Source: an uncultured Paracoccaceae bacterium
GTDB taxonomy: Bacteria > Pseudomonadota > Alphaproteobacteria > Rhodobacterales > Rhodobacteraceae
Length of the DNA stretch: 64,000 nucleotides
Direction of reading: 5' to 3'
NCBI GenBank assembly: GCA_947493335.1
Contig: CANLQO010000002.1
Location: 124,001-188,000, forward strand
Positions within the stretch are counted from its first letter, which is position 1. Each line of letters begins with the position of its first letter. A program made the translations under genes and the position numbers. Below, piece by piece: positions 53,501 to 62,966 of this stretch. The notes beneath the pieces are model-generated. The model worked only from the letters and a program-made list of their open reading frames with translations, searched no databases and had not been told where the DNA came from.

Positions 53501-54607
53501 ATGAAAAGCATCCTTCTTACTTCGACCGCTCTGGTTGCCTTCGCTGGCGCCGCTGCGGCCGACGCTCACGCAGAATCCGGCGTCTCGTTCGGCGGTTCCG
53601 CTACTCTGGGTTATAACGACGCTGGCGATCTCGGCGGCGGCGCTGCTGGTGACGGCTTCTACTGGGACGCAAACGTTGCAGTGACCATGTCTGCAGCTCT
53701 GGACAACGGCCTGACAGCTTCTGCAACTTTCGACTTCGACGTTGCTGACGGCAACACCGGTCAGGACCTGACATCTGGTGGCTACGTTCTGTCGCTGTCT
53801 TCCGACATCGCAAGCCTGTCTGTTGGTGATCTGGACCCAGTCGCAGAAGACCGCTGGGGCGGTGTTGACGGCGACACAGTCACCGGCTTCAACGACCAAG
53901 ACGTTCACTTCGACGTTGCTGGCTTCGAAGCCATGCTCGTTGGTGAAGCAACCATCGCTGGCTTCACTGCCGCTGTGTCCTATGGCCTCGACGCTGACGG
54001 CGCAACTGCAGAAGACAGCCTGGACGCCATGCAGCTTCACGTTGCTGGTTCCTTCGGCGACTTCGGCGTTGAGTTCGCTTACCAGGAAGAGTTCGCTGGC
54101 ACACCTCAGATCATCGGTCTGGGCGGTTCGGCTTCCTTCGCTGGTGCTGACATCGCAGTGTCTTACCTGACCGACGACACCGAAACTTCGACCGGCATCT
54201 CCGTGTCTTACCCTGTTGGCCCTGTGGTCATCGGCGGTTACTACAGCATGAACGACGTTGCTGAAGACAACTACGGTGTGTCCGCTGACTATGCAAACGG
54301 CCCGATCTCCGTGTCCGCTGCATACGACGTTGACGGTGGCGAAGCTGGCGCAGATGACGTTGCTTCTTACGAGCTCGACGCATCTTACGACGTTGGCAAC
54401 GGCCTGATGGTTCTGGCTGGCGCATTCGGCACCGACGTTGACGGTGACGACATGGGCTTCTACGCAGCAGCAACCTACGACCTGGGCGGCGGCGCATCGC
54501 TGTTGGCTTCTTACGCTGACGACGGCGACGACACCGTTCTGGGCGAAGACCTGGGCGGCCCAGAGTACAAAGAAGGCACAACCATCGAAGTGTCCTTTGC
54601 ATTCTAA
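53501..54607 (+). CDS. Rhodobacter-type outer membrane porin
   Basis: This 368-residue protein has a signal peptide (MKSILLTSTALVAFAGAAAADAHA) and a mature part of alternating amphipathic strands, glycine and acidic-residue rich, ending in the terminal aromatic TTIEVSFAF for outer-membrane assembly. The general type is the Rhodobacter trimeric porin. Codon choice is uneven (GCT, GTT and TCT are preferred over the GC-rich synonyms used by the neighbours), a mark of a highly expressed gene. A UUCG terminator follows. The channel is probably a general diffusion pore. Confidence 0.94.
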   Translation: MKSILLTSTALVAFAGAAAADAHAESGVSFGGSATLGYNDAGDLGGGAAGDGFYWDANVAVTMSAALDNGLTASATFDFDVADGNTGQDLTSGGYVLSLSSDIASLSVGDLDPVAEDRWGGVDGDTVTGFNDQDVHFDVAGFEAMLVGEATIAGFTAAVSYGLDADGATAEDSLDAMQLHVAGSFGDFGVEFAYQEEFAGTPQIIGLGGSASFAGADIAVSYLTDDTETSTGISVSYPVGPVVIGGYYSMNDVAEDNYGVSADYANGPISVSAAYDVDGGEAGADDVASYELDASYDVGNGLMVLAGAFGTDVDGDDMGFYAAATYDLGGGASLLASYADDGDDTVLGEDLGGPEYKEGTTIEVSFAF

Positions 54608-54629
54608 TCGAATGTACCTGATCTAAGGC

Positions 54630-54660
54630 AGAGCGGTCCTTCGGGGCCGCTCTTTCTTTT
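54630..54660 (+). terminator. Strong Rho-independent terminator of the porin gene
   Basis: AGAGCGGTCC and GGGCCGCTCT (one G-U) pair with a TTCG loop, followed by TTCTTTTT. It lies 22 bases behind the porin stop. Confidence 0.92.
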
Positions 54661-54782
54661 TGGGCCAACGTGATTGGCCACATCTGCCCTCAAAGCCTTG
54701 CGAAACAATGCAATAGGCTTGTGGCACCTGCCCCCCTTCGCTACACATTTGCGCAAGACTTGAATGGGACGAGGGTTCAATC

Positions 54783-55241
54783 GTGACACCAGCCATCCGT
54801 ATCACCAAGCCCCTGCTGGCCGTAGCACTGATCACCGCACTTTCCGCCTGTGGTAGTTCCAGCCCCTTTGGCAGTCTTGGTCTCGGCGGCAGCACACCTC
54901 CCGATCAGGCCGTGCGCCAGGCTGCCCGTACAACCGGCTCAGAAAGCGTTGCAGTCAACCGCTACCTCTGGGCTGCCTCGCTTGATGTCCTGAGTTTTCT
55001 TCCGATCCAGTCGGTGGACCCCTTCACAGGTGTCATCGTTACGGGGTACGGCACGCCACCCGGGGGCCGTCGCGCCTATAAAGCCACAATTTACATCACC
55101 GACCCTGCGCTTGATGCCCGGTCGCTGAATGTCGCACTGCAAACCCGCAACGGTGCCGCTTCGGTGGAAACCCAGCGCGCCGTCGAAGACGCGATCCTAT
55201 CGCGCGCGCGCCAGCTTCGCATTGCGGACGGCCGCCTATAG
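54783..55241 (+). CDS. DUF3576 domain lipoprotein
   Basis: This 152-residue protein has a lipoprotein signal peptide (PLLAVALITALSAC, lipid-bearing Cys near residue 23) and the DUF3576 domain (VNRYLWAASLDVLSFLPIQSVDPFTGVIVTGYG, YKATIYITDPALDARSLNVALQ). The start codon is GTG. The family occurs just before leuS-lptE-holA in Rhodobacteraceae, so a role in outer-membrane or LPS building is possible but not shown. Confidence 0.9.
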   Translation: MTPAIRITKPLLAVALITALSACGSSSPFGSLGLGGSTPPDQAVRQAARTTGSESVAVNRYLWAASLDVLSFLPIQSVDPFTGVIVTGYGTPPGGRRAYKATIYITDPALDARSLNVALQTRNGAASVETQRAVEDAILSRARQLRIADGRL

Positions 55242-55269
55242 CCTGCCGCGCCCATTTGGCCTATATCCA

Positions 55270-55300
55270 CGCCGGGCCAGCCGCCCGGCGTTTTCTTTTG
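55270..55300 (+). terminator. Terminator between the DUF3576 gene and leuS
   Basis: CGCCGGGC and GCCCGGCG pair around CAGCC, followed by TTTTCTTTT. It lies only 14 bases before the leuS ATG, so it might also act as an attenuator-like structure for leuS; without a competing hairpin I call it a terminator. Confidence 0.8.
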
Positions 55301-55313
55301 AAAGTCTGATCCG

Positions 55314-57860
55314 ATGTCCACCTACGCACCCCCTGAAATCGAACCCAAATGGCAATCCGCATGGGATAACGCCGAGGCTTTCAAGGCGATCCGCACCGAC
55401 GACAGGCCAAAGTACTACGTGCTGGAAATGTTCCCCTACCCCTCTGGCCGGATCCACATGGGGCATGTTCGCAACTACACTATGGGCGACGTCATCGCGC
55501 GCTATAAGATTGCCACCGGTCACAACGTCCTGCACCCGATGGGCTGGGACGCATTCGGGATGCCGGCCGAAAACGCCGCCATGGCCTCTGGCGGCCACCC
55601 CAAGGACTGGACCTATCAGAACATCGCCGACATGAAGGCACAGATGAAGCCCATGGGCTGGTCACTGGACTGGTCGCGCGAACTTGCGACCTGTGACCCC
55701 GAATACTACGGCCAGCAACAATCGATGTTCATCGACTTTCTGTCCAAAGGGTTGATTTACCGCAAGAAAGCCACCGTGAACTGGGACCCGGTCGACATGA
55801 CCGTGCTCGCCAATGAACAGGTGATCGACGGCAAAGGCTGGCGCTCCGGGGCAGAGGTTGAGCGGCGCGAACTCACCCAATGGTTCTTCAAGATCAGCGA
55901 CTATTCCGAGGAGTTGCTCGACGCCATTGACCGGCTCGATAATTGGCCCGCCAAGGTCAAACTGATGCAGGCCAACTGGATCGGCAAATCCCGCGGTCTC
56001 GAATTCAGCTTCCAGCGCACTGATGGTGGCGACCCGATCACCGTCTATACGACCCGCCCCGACACGTTGTTGGGCGCGTCCTTTGTCGGCATTTCGCCCG
56101 ACCATCCGCTCGCCCGCGAACTCGCCGCTACAGACCCAAAGGTTGAGGCTTTCCGCGCCGAATGCGCCAAAGGCGGCACCACAGAAGAAGCCTTGGAAAA
56201 GGGCGAAAAGCTGGGCTTTGACACCGGTCTGACGGTGCAGCACCCGCTGGACCCTGACTGGCATCTGCCGGTCTGGATCGCGAACTTCATCCTGATGGAC
56301 TATGGCACCGGCGCAATCTTTGCCTGCCCCGCGCATGACCAGCGCGACCTTGATTTTTGCCGGAAATACGACTTGCCGGTGATCGACACCTTCTTTGCGT
56401 TGGGCGATGCCACCCCGGTCACCACCGAAGCTTTCGTGCCCCCCAAAACCGAAAAGGTCACTTGGGTGAGCCACTTCGCAGGCCTGACAGAAGCCACCGG
56501 GCAAGAGGCGATTGACGCCACCATTGCCTTTGCCGAAGACAACGGTTGGGGCACCGGCAAAACTCAATTCCGTCTGCGTGACTGGGGCCTGTCGCGTCAA
56601 CGCTATTGGGGCTGCCCGATCCCTGTTGTGCATTGTGACGACTGCGGCGTCGTGCCCGAGAAAAAAGAAAACCTCCCCATTGAGCTGCCCTATGATGTCT
56701 CTTTTGACATCCCCGGCAACCCGCTCGACCGGCACCCAACCTGGCGCGACTGCGCTTGCCCGTCCTGTGGCAAACCCGCGCAGCGCGAGACCGACACGAT
56801 GGATACCTTCGTCGACTCGAGCTGGTATTTCGCGCGCTTCACTTCGCCACGTGCCAAGACGCCCACTGTTGCCGACGATGCCGCCTATTGGATGAACGTC
56901 GACCAATACATCGGTGGCATCGAGCACGCGATTCTGCACCTATTGTATTCCCGCTTCTTCGCCCGGGCGATGAATATGACAGGCCATTTGCCACAAGGGA
57001 CCGAAGAACCGTTTGACGCGCTTTTCACCCAAGGCATGGTAACCCACGCGATCTATCAGACGCCCTCCTCCACGGGTGGTAAGCCAACCTACCACTACCC
57101 GGAGGCTGTGGAGGAACGCGACGGCAAAGCCTTCCTAATCGATGGCGGGCAAGAAGTAGAGGTTATCCCCTCTGCCAAGATGTCGAAATCCAAGAACAAC
57201 GTCGTCGACCCTGCCAATATCGTGCGCGATTATGGCGCCGACACTGCGCGCTGGTTCGTCCTGTCGGACAGCCCGCCCGAACGTGACGTGGAATGGACAG
57301 CCTCTGGTGCAGAGGCGGCCTCCAAACATCTCGCTCGCGTGTGGCGCTTGGCGAACGACGCTGCCACATCCAAAGAGGGCGCGACAGCAACCGATGAGGA
57401 CCTGACGAAAGCTACCCACAAGGCCATTCATGATGTGACGTCAGGGATCGAAACGTTTGGTTTCAACGCAGCGATCGCCAAGCTCTATGCGTTCACTAAC
57501 ACACTCGCCAAATCCAAGGCGGGCGGAGACACCAGACGCTGGGCGACCCGCACTCTGGCGCAGCTTATGGCCCCTATGACCCCGCACCTGTCAGAGGAGA
57601 TTTGGGCGCTTTTGGGCGGCGAAGGCCTGATCGTCAATGCGGCATGGCCCGTCGCTGACCCCGCCATGCTGGTCGAAGACACTGTGACGCTGCCCATCCA
57701 GATCAACGGCAAACGCAAGGCAGAGGTGCAGGTCGTCGCCGATGCCGCCAAAGCGGATATTGAGGCGCTTGCGCTTGAAACCGTCGCGCGGCAACTTGAC
57801 GGGGCTACACCGAAAAAAATCATCGTTGTTCCCGGCCGGATCGTAAACATTGTCGTCTGA
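55314..57860 (+). CDS. leuS: Leucyl-tRNA synthetase
   Basis: This 848-residue class Ia synthetase has the HIGH motif as HMGH in [19 protein letters not shown], the CP1 editing domain ([20 protein letters not shown]), a zinc-like insertion ([35 protein letters not shown]) and KMSKS in [14 protein letters not shown]. It charges tRNA-Leu. The lptE start overlaps its end by 11 bases. Confidence 0.98.
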   Translation: MSTYAPPEIEPKWQSAWDNAEAFKAIRTDDRPKYYVLEMFPYPSGRIHMGHVRNYTMGDVIARYKIATGHNVLHPMGWDAFGMPAENAAMASGGHPKDWTYQNIADMKAQMKPMGWSLDWSRELATCDPEYYGQQQSMFIDFLSKGLIYRKKATVNWDPVDMTVLANEQVIDGKGWRSGAEVERRELTQWFFKISDYSEELLDAIDRLDNWPAKVKLMQANWIGKSRGLEFSFQRTDGGDPITVYTTRPDTLLGASFVGISPDHPLARELAATDPKVEAFRAECAKGGTTEEALEKGEKLGFDTGLTVQHPLDPDWHLPVWIANFILMDYGTGAIFACPAHDQRDLDFCRKYDLPVIDTFFALGDATPVTTEAFVPPKTEKVTWVSHFAGLTEATGQEAIDATIAFAEDNGWGTGKTQFRLRDWGLSRQRYWGCPIPVVHCDDCGVVPEKKENLPIELPYDVSFDIPGNPLDRHPTWRDCACPSCGKPAQRETDTMDTFVDSSWYFARFTSPRAKTPTVADDAAYWMNVDQYIGGIEHAILHLLYSRFFARAMNMTGHLPQGTEEPFDALFTQGMVTHAIYQTPSSTGGKPTYHYPEAVEERDGKAFLIDGGQEVEVIPSAKMSKSKNNVVDPANIVRDYGADTARWFVLSDSPPERDVEWTASGAEAASKHLARVWRLANDAATSKEGATATDEDLTKATHKAIHDVTSGIETFGFNAAIAKLYAFTNTLAKSKAGGDTRRWATRTLAQLMAPMTPHLSEEIWALLGGEGLIVNAAWPVADPAMLVEDTVTLPIQINGKRKAEVQVVADAAKADIEALALETVARQLDGATPKKIIVVPGRIVNIVV

Positions 57861-58347
57861 ACCCGCCTTGCCTGCCCGCCGTGCCGCCCTTCTTGGGCTG
57901 TTGGCGCTGGCAGGCTGTGGCTTCACCCCGGCCTTTGGGACAGGCGGTGCGTCGACCCCGCTGCGTAACGCCGTATCAGTGACGTCACCGGACACAGTCG
58001 CCGGATTCCGTCTGCGCAGCCGCCTGACGGATCGTTTGGGTGCAACGACGGTGCCAAAATACCTCCTTAACGTGACTTTGCGCACGGAGCAGACCGCCGC
58101 AGCGATCACCACAGAAGGCGACACCACGCGGATTAACCTGCGGGGTTTCGCCAATTGGACCCTCGCCGATAACGACGGCGGTGTACTGCTCCAAGGCGAT
58201 ACACAATCCTTCACAAGCTACTCTGCCACCGGATCCACCGTGGCCACGCAGGTTGCTGCGACGGATGCGCAGGCGCGGCTTTCAATCGCACTTGCCGACT
58301 TGATCGTTGCCGACCTGAAAGCCACCGCCGGGGACTTGCCACGATGA
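57850..58347 (+). CDS. lptE: LPS assembly lipoprotein LptE
   Basis: This 165-residue lipoprotein has the signal [21 protein letters not shown] (Cys near residue 23), followed by an LptE-like beta domain ([29 protein letters not shown]). LptE plugs the LptD barrel that inserts LPS in the outer membrane. It starts at TTG 57850 inside leuS; TTG 57868 would give a shorter signal peptide. holA overlaps its stop by 4 bases. The order leuS-lptE-holA is conserved widely in proteobacteria. Confidence 0.88.
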   Translation: MSSEPALPARRAALLGLLALAGCGFTPAFGTGGASTPLRNAVSVTSPDTVAGFRLRSRLTDRLGATTVPKYLLNVTLRTEQTAAAITTEGDTTRINLRGFANWTLADNDGGVLLQGDTQSFTSYSATGSTVATQVAATDAQARLSIALADLIVADLKATAGDLPR

Positions 58348-59366
58348 AGCTGACCGGGCGCGATGCCGCTGCTTATCTGAAGAATCCCGACCCCGCCCAT
58401 GCCGGTCTCTTGATCTTTGGAACGGATGCCATCCGCGTCTCTGACAAGCGGCAAGCAGTGATAGCGGCTCTGACCGGCCCCAATGCCGAGGAAGAGATGC
58501 GCCTGACCCGCATCGCCGCTGCGGACCTGCGCAAGGATCCAGCGATCCTGAACGACGCACTCAAGGCGCAGGGCTTCTTTCCCGGACCGCGTGTCGCCTT
58601 TGTCGAAGGCGCGACCGATGGTCTCTCCAAGGTCTTCGACGCCGCCCTTGCTGACTGGCAACCGGGTGATGCGCAAATCGTCGCCGCAGCAGGACAGCTC
58701 ACCGCAAAGTCCGCGCTGCGCAAAGTGTTCGAGGGGCATCGCGCTGCCGTCGCCATCGGCATTTATGACGACCCGCCCAGCCGCGCCGACATCGAAGAGG
58801 CGCTCGCCAAGGCGGGCCTGACGGACGTGCCGCGCGACGTGATGGAGGCCGTGACCGCGCTTTCGCAATCCTTGCAGCCGGGCGACTTTCGCCAGACACT
58901 GGAAAAGCTGGGACTCTACAAGCGGGGCGATACCTCCCCGCTCACCGTGGTCGAGCTTCAGGCCAATGCTCCGCAATCAGCAGAGGTCGACGTCGACGAC
59001 ATCATCAACGTTGTCGCTACCGGCGATGCGCAGGCGATTGGGCCGACACTGCAGGAACTTTATGCGCAGGGCGTTGCACCCGTGACCCTTTGCATCGGTG
59101 CGATGCGCCACTTCCGCCGGTTACATCAGGTTGCGTCCGACCCCGGCGGCCCCGGTCAGGGCGTCGGCAAGCTGCGCCCACCGGTCTTTGGCCCGCGGCG
59201 CGATCAGATGACGCGGCAAGCCGGACAATGGGGTCGCGACCGGTTGGAACGCGCGCTCATTGCGCTGACCGATACAGACCTGCAGATGCGCAGCGCCTCT
59301 AGCGCGCCGACCCATGCGTTGATGGAGCGCACGCTCATCCGCCTTGCGATGATGGCCCGCCGCTAG
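58344..59366 (+). CDS. holA: DNA polymerase III subunit delta
   Basis: This 340-residue clamp-loader delta subunit opens the beta clamp. It has the N-terminal AAA+-like domain (LLIFGTDAIRVSDKRQAVIAAL), the clamp-binding and middle segments (DDPPSRADIEEALAKAGL, DVMEAVTALSQSLQ) and the C-terminal collar (VATGDAQAIGPTLQELYAQG, LCIGAMRHFRRLHQV). It overlaps lptE by 4 bases and ends the leuS operon before a two-way terminator. Confidence 0.95.
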   Translation: MKLTGRDAAAYLKNPDPAHAGLLIFGTDAIRVSDKRQAVIAALTGPNAEEEMRLTRIAAADLRKDPAILNDALKAQGFFPGPRVAFVEGATDGLSKVFDAALADWQPGDAQIVAAAGQLTAKSALRKVFEGHRAAVAIGIYDDPPSRADIEEALAKAGLTDVPRDVMEAVTALSQSLQPGDFRQTLEKLGLYKRGDTSPLTVVELQANAPQSAEVDVDDIINVVATGDAQAIGPTLQELYAQGVAPVTLCIGAMRHFRRLHQVASDPGGPGQGVGKLRPPVFGPRRDQMTRQAGQWGRDRLERALIALTDTDLQMRSASSAPTHALMERTLIRLAMMARR

Positions 59367-59372
59367 AAACGC

Positions 59373-59403
59373 AAAAGGGCGCGCCTCATTGGCACGCCCC
59401 TTT
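59373..59403. terminator. Bidirectional terminator after holA and the tandem peptide gene
   Basis: AAAAGGGCGCGCC and GGCACGCCCCTTT form a stem with two mismatches and a TCATT loop, with A and T ends on either strand. It lies between holA (plus) and the converging small gene (minus). Confidence 0.78.
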
Positions 59404-59428
59404 GACTGAATTCTTTGGCGATCAGGTC

Positions 59429-59629
59429 TTAGAAAGAACCCGAAGCGGCAACCAGTGCGGCCAGCAGGCCCAGCACAACGTAGCCAGAGTTGATGGAACC
59501 AGCAGGTGCCGGGGTGTCGACGACGACGACGGGTGTGTTGTCGATGGCAGGAGCCAAACCACCAGCGGTGGCGGCGGAACCAGCAACTGCGATAGCAGCG
59601 GCAGCAGCAAGAGTAGTTGTAATACGCAT
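59429..59629 (-). CDS. Small secreted peptide, copy 1 of a tandem pair
   Basis: This 66-residue protein has a signal peptide (MRITTTLAAAAAIAVAGSAATA), a Pro and Val rich middle (VVVVDTPAPAG) and a hydrophobic end (GYVVLGLLAALVAASGSF). About 55 of 66 residues equal the copy at 59708; the last 30 are identical. GGAG lies 8 bases before ATG 59629; the preceding TTG frame is not needed. It is the last gene after yjbH-yjbF, and may play the part of the small YjbE-type exported peptide, although no sequence likeness to YjbE is evident. Confidence 0.75.
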   Translation of the reverse strand: MRITTTLAAAAAIAVAGSAATAGGLAPAIDNTPVVVVDTPAPAGSINSGYVVLGLLAALVAASGSF

Positions 59630-59659
59630 TGTCAAATCTCCGTATATTCAGATGTGCGA

Positions 59660-59682
59660 AAGGCTGGCACGGGGCCAGCCTT
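59660..59682 (-). terminator. Hairpin between the tandem peptide genes
   Basis: AAGGCTGGC and GCCAGCCTT pair perfectly (9 bases, loop ACGGG). Read on the minus strand it follows the end of copy 2 and runs into TTTCG, so it is a partial terminator or a stability hairpin that may set relative amounts of the two peptides. Confidence 0.6.
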
Positions 59683-59707
59683 CCAATTCAAGCTTCTAAT
59701 CGGGTGA

Positions 59708-59908
59708 TTAGAAAGAGCCGGAAGCAGCAACCAGGGCTGCCAGCAGGCCGAGAACAACGTAGCCGCTGTTGATCGAGCCAGCGGGAGCAGGTGTGTCGAC
59801 GACGACAACGGGTGCTTCCATGACTTCAGGGGCCAGGCCACCAGCGTTGGCAGCGGCACCAGTTACAGCGATAGCAGCTGCGGCGGCGAGAGTAGTGGTA
59901 AGGCGCAT
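59708..59908 (-). CDS. Small secreted peptide, copy 2 of a tandem pair
   Basis: This 66-residue peptide is nearly the same as copy 1: signal MRLTTTLAAAAAIAVTGAAANA, then GGLAPEVMEAPVVVVDTPAPAG and the common hydrophobic end. ATG 59908 has GGAG 8 bases upstream; the longer frame to 59947 lacks this. It lies about 107 bases after yjbF on the same strand. The C-terminal helix (about 18 uncharged residues) could anchor it in a membrane or cause self-assembly. No function is known. Confidence 0.75.
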   Translation of the reverse strand: MRLTTTLAAAAAIAVTGAAANAGGLAPEVMEAPVVVVDTPAPAGSINSGYVVLGLLAALVAASGSF

Positions 59909-60015
59909 GTCGGTACTCCAATTAGATGCACTTTGATTGACGATCACGAATTGTCTATCGGCGTTTTCGCGTCAAAACAAGCCACTAATTGGATTCTAGG
60001 CCCGACTGCGCCACA

Positions 60016-60672
60016 TTACGGGCGCTCAAGAACGAGGAATCCTGTAGCTGGCGAAACTGCCTGACTGCTTTTTATGATAGCGCCAACAGAGGTAACCCAA
60101 TAAGTATTTGAAAATGCTGTATTTTCACCGCGACACGACTCTTCAAATCGACGGGTCGGCGTGGATTTGCCCAAAATTTCGACGGTTTCGGACCCCGTTA
60201 ATGCGATGCTGCACTGCAACACCTCCTGCGAAATTTGGTCGAGATCGGTGATCGTTTCATGGATTCGCTGCGCGTTTCCGCCGCCTGCTGCAATTGCCGC
60301 ACGCACGCCGGAAACATCTGCTGCAATCAGATCACGAGGGAATCCCCGGGTCGCAACGATGATTCCATTTTCCAATGTGACCGCGACATTATCTGCGCTG
60401 AGCCACGTCACACGGTTGCCGTTTGCCGACGCGACAACAAGTGACGCCACCGAATTCCCGCCATAAGCAGTCACCAAAAGAAACGCACCGGGATTGGCAT
60501 CTGCCTGAGCGCGCGTCAGAACCGGCGCGGCCGGTTGAGCAGCCCCCTGCCCGGTCAGCCCGGCCACCCGCGCCTGCACCACACCCAGAAAGCCCCGCGC
60601 AGCACTGCCCTCGTTCAGGGGCCCACAGGCCGCCGCGCCGACCAAAAGGGCTGCGGTCAAAAATCTCCTCAT
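60016..60672 (-). CDS. YjbF-family lipoprotein
   Basis: This 218-residue lipoprotein has the signal MRRFLTAALLVGAAAC (Cys at 16) and a YjbF/GfcB-type domain (FLLVTAYGGNSVASLVVASANGNRVTWLSADNVAV, LENGIIVATRGFPRDLIAAD, RRFEESCRGENTAFSNTYWV). YjbF belongs with YjbH in exopolysaccharide or group-4-capsule type export operons. The start overlaps the yjbH stop by 4 bases (ATG 60672); ATG 60678 is another choice. Confidence 0.87.
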   Translation of the reverse strand: MRRFLTAALLVGAAACGPLNEGSAARGFLGVVQARVAGLTGQGAAQPAAPVLTRAQADANPGAFLLVTAYGGNSVASLVVASANGNRVTWLSADNVAVTLENGIIVATRGFPRDLIAADVSGVRAAIAAGGGNAQRIHETITDLDQISQEVLQCSIALTGSETVEILGKSTPTRRFEESCRGENTAFSNTYWVTSVGAIIKSSQAVSPATGFLVLERP

Positions 60673-62897
60673 CGCCAAAACCGTCCCCAGCTGTCATCGA
60701 GATCAGCCGTATGTCCGTCGCGCACGATCTCATAAAGACGTCCGTCGACGTTCAATCGCGCACCACCGTCACGCGATAGGGATTGCAGCGTGGTATCCAC
60801 TGTCTTCCGCGATGGCGTGCCAATAAAGTAGTCAAATGGAATCGTTACGCGGATGCCCTTGTCAAAGGACCCCTCGCCAAAGTCGTCAAATGGCATATCG
60901 GTCAGCGTGAAATAGCCGCCCACTTTCCAGCCATTTTCGAACTCCCGATCCAGCGCAACGGTCGCCCCCCAATCTCCAGCAAGGTAACGACCAACATCAA
61001 GTTGCGCCTGAAAACCGCGCCCCAGATCGTAGTAGGCAGACACATGTCCGGTTACGACTTCATAATCGCCGACTTCGACCCGCGTCTTGGTGCCATCAAT
61101 TCGTTGTGTTTCGTAGAGGGCGAAACCAAGCCCCATGTCCTGATCCCGCATCACCGCATAGTTAAGTTCACCACCAATGGCGAGACGGCTATCGACTGGT
61201 TTCCACAGCACCTCGGCAGAGACACCTCCATACATCCGCTCCAGATAACCAGCCGTGATGCGGCCGTAGAGATTCTTGGCCGGACGGCTGTAGTGGGTCA
61301 GCGTCAGATGCTCCAGTGTCGGCCCCCCGTGCCGTCCGAAATAGGCTGTATCAGTCCGCACGTTGACATAGTCATTAGGGTTGTCGAAGAAATCGAGAGG
61401 TTCTTGTTCCCCAAACGCGGATTGTTGCACACGGCCAGAGACAACGAGGTTTGGTTGAATCTGATATTTTGCATCAAACGCCAGGCCGACGTCTGCGCTC
61501 AGCGGCTCATTTTTATTAAACAGGATCAATGCCATATATGGCGCGATACCCCATTGGAATCGCGGCCCGTTGACCGGGTTGAAGACCAGCCCGTCATCGC
61601 CGCCCGACGGTCCGATGTTTGCCCGTTCCCGAAGGGCGGTGCCAGCACCAACGCGGTTTTCCAACGCTTCGATATCGCTGCGCCGCAGGGTGGTAGCCGA
61701 CAGCGGGATGCCCCGCTGACTGGGTTCCAGAATGAAGGTATTGACCGAGGGCGGGATGATCTGCGTCATCATCCGGGCCGCGCGACCCATGGCCTGCGCC
61801 TCTGATCGGAAGCGGTCGTTTTGGTAGCGCAAGCGCGCTGTCCGGTCGGTGATCTGAAGCCCCAGCAGCGTCAGCCCTTCAACCTTTAGAAGTTCGGTCA
61901 ATCCAGCTCGCACCGCTGGTTCAGGCTGCTTGGCTTGGTCCCAGGTTTGTGCCGCACGCTGATCCGCCGTGCGCACCCGCACCGGCGCAGGTGCCGGATC
62001 AAGCCCGCTGAACGTGGGGCGCTTTTCGGGGTTGATTATGAACGACGCGCTCGCCGCGATATCGGTTCCATACAGATAGGCTAGGTTCAGCTCTGTTCCC
62101 GGACGGGGACGGTAGGACAAACCAACGTTCAACGGAGAGGTCCGATCAACCGCCGGAGTAAAGGTTTCCTTGTCATAAGCGATTGAGGAGTATTCCGCCT
62201 TGAACCCCAGCGTTGGAGAAATCTGGTATTCGACACCGCCAAAAAAAGCCGCGTCGCCGCGAAAGAACTGGTTGGTCGACACTGTTCCGCCGTTACCAAC
62301 GATGTTGTCTTCGGTGCTGAACTCACGATCCTGATAGACAGGCCTCGTTTCAAAATCTGGGCTGATCGCACCAAGCGGGTTGTCGAACCCGTTGTAGGTG
62401 CCCATACGGCCCCAGCCCAATCCTCCTGTGACGATCAGACGAGATCCCACACTTTTGGACGCGACGATATATTCGGAGCCAAACCGACCGGTTCCCAAAA
62501 AGTCACGTAGGCCCACGGCAATGGCGGGCAGATAGCGACTTTCATCGGTCAGTCGGTATTTCAGATCAAAGCTGCGGTCGAAGGTCTCGAACGTTGTTGT
62601 GGCATCCGGATTTGCCGGGTCCACCGTCGACCACTGATCAAAAGAAGCATAACGGAACGCGCCGGATAGCCGGTCTGTCAACTGGTAGTGAAACGTAGCG
62701 CGATAGCCCGAAGAGCCACCATAGCTAAGTGTCGCTGCAATCTCGCTGCGCGCTGCACTCTCGGCTGTGGGCATTTCCAACAGGCCCGGCGTGCCGAAGA
62801 AGGTGTAAGAGGGCCCACTGTCCTGCGCCTGCGCGGTGTGACCCAACGCCAGTAACATCGCCGCATAACCAACTGTCCGCACGTACCCGCTGCGCAT
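60669..62897 (-). CDS. YjbH-domain outer-membrane protein
   Basis: This 742-residue protein has a signal peptide (MRSGYVRTVGYAAMLLALGHTAQAQ) and the YjbH pattern: SYTFFGTPGLLEMPTAESA at the start and long amphipathic beta strands throughout, a barrel in the outer membrane. The C-terminal half shows the usual YjbH segments (GYLERMYGGVSAEVLWKPVDSRLAIGGELNYA, RYLAGDWGATVALDREFENGWKVGGYFTLTDMPFDDFGEGSFDKG). It probably lets a polysaccharide pass or helps anchor it. It opens the unit yjbH-yjbF-peptide-peptide. Confidence 0.9.
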   Translation of the reverse strand: MRSGYVRTVGYAAMLLALGHTAQAQDSGPSYTFFGTPGLLEMPTAESAARSEIAATLSYGGSSGYRATFHYQLTDRLSGAFRYASFDQWSTVDPANPDATTTFETFDRSFDLKYRLTDESRYLPAIAVGLRDFLGTGRFGSEYIVASKSVGSRLIVTGGLGWGRMGTYNGFDNPLGAISPDFETRPVYQDREFSTEDNIVGNGGTVSTNQFFRGDAAFFGGVEYQISPTLGFKAEYSSIAYDKETFTPAVDRTSPLNVGLSYRPRPGTELNLAYLYGTDIAASASFIINPEKRPTFSGLDPAPAPVRVRTADQRAAQTWDQAKQPEPAVRAGLTELLKVEGLTLLGLQITDRTARLRYQNDRFRSEAQAMGRAARMMTQIIPPSVNTFILEPSQRGIPLSATTLRRSDIEALENRVGAGTALRERANIGPSGGDDGLVFNPVNGPRFQWGIAPYMALILFNKNEPLSADVGLAFDAKYQIQPNLVVSGRVQQSAFGEQEPLDFFDNPNDYVNVRTDTAYFGRHGGPTLEHLTLTHYSRPAKNLYGRITAGYLERMYGGVSAEVLWKPVDSRLAIGGELNYAVMRDQDMGLGFALYETQRIDGTKTRVEVGDYEVVTGHVSAYYDLGRGFQAQLDVGRYLAGDWGATVALDREFENGWKVGGYFTLTDMPFDDFGEGSFDKGIRVTIPFDYFIGTPSRKTVDTTLQSLSRDGGARLNVDGRLYEIVRDGHTADLDDSWGRFWR

Positions 62898-62966
62898 GTC
62901 GCAACCCCCGCCTCAACTGCTTGATGATGTGTCTAACCCGGCGAGAATCAGATTGGAATCGTCTTT

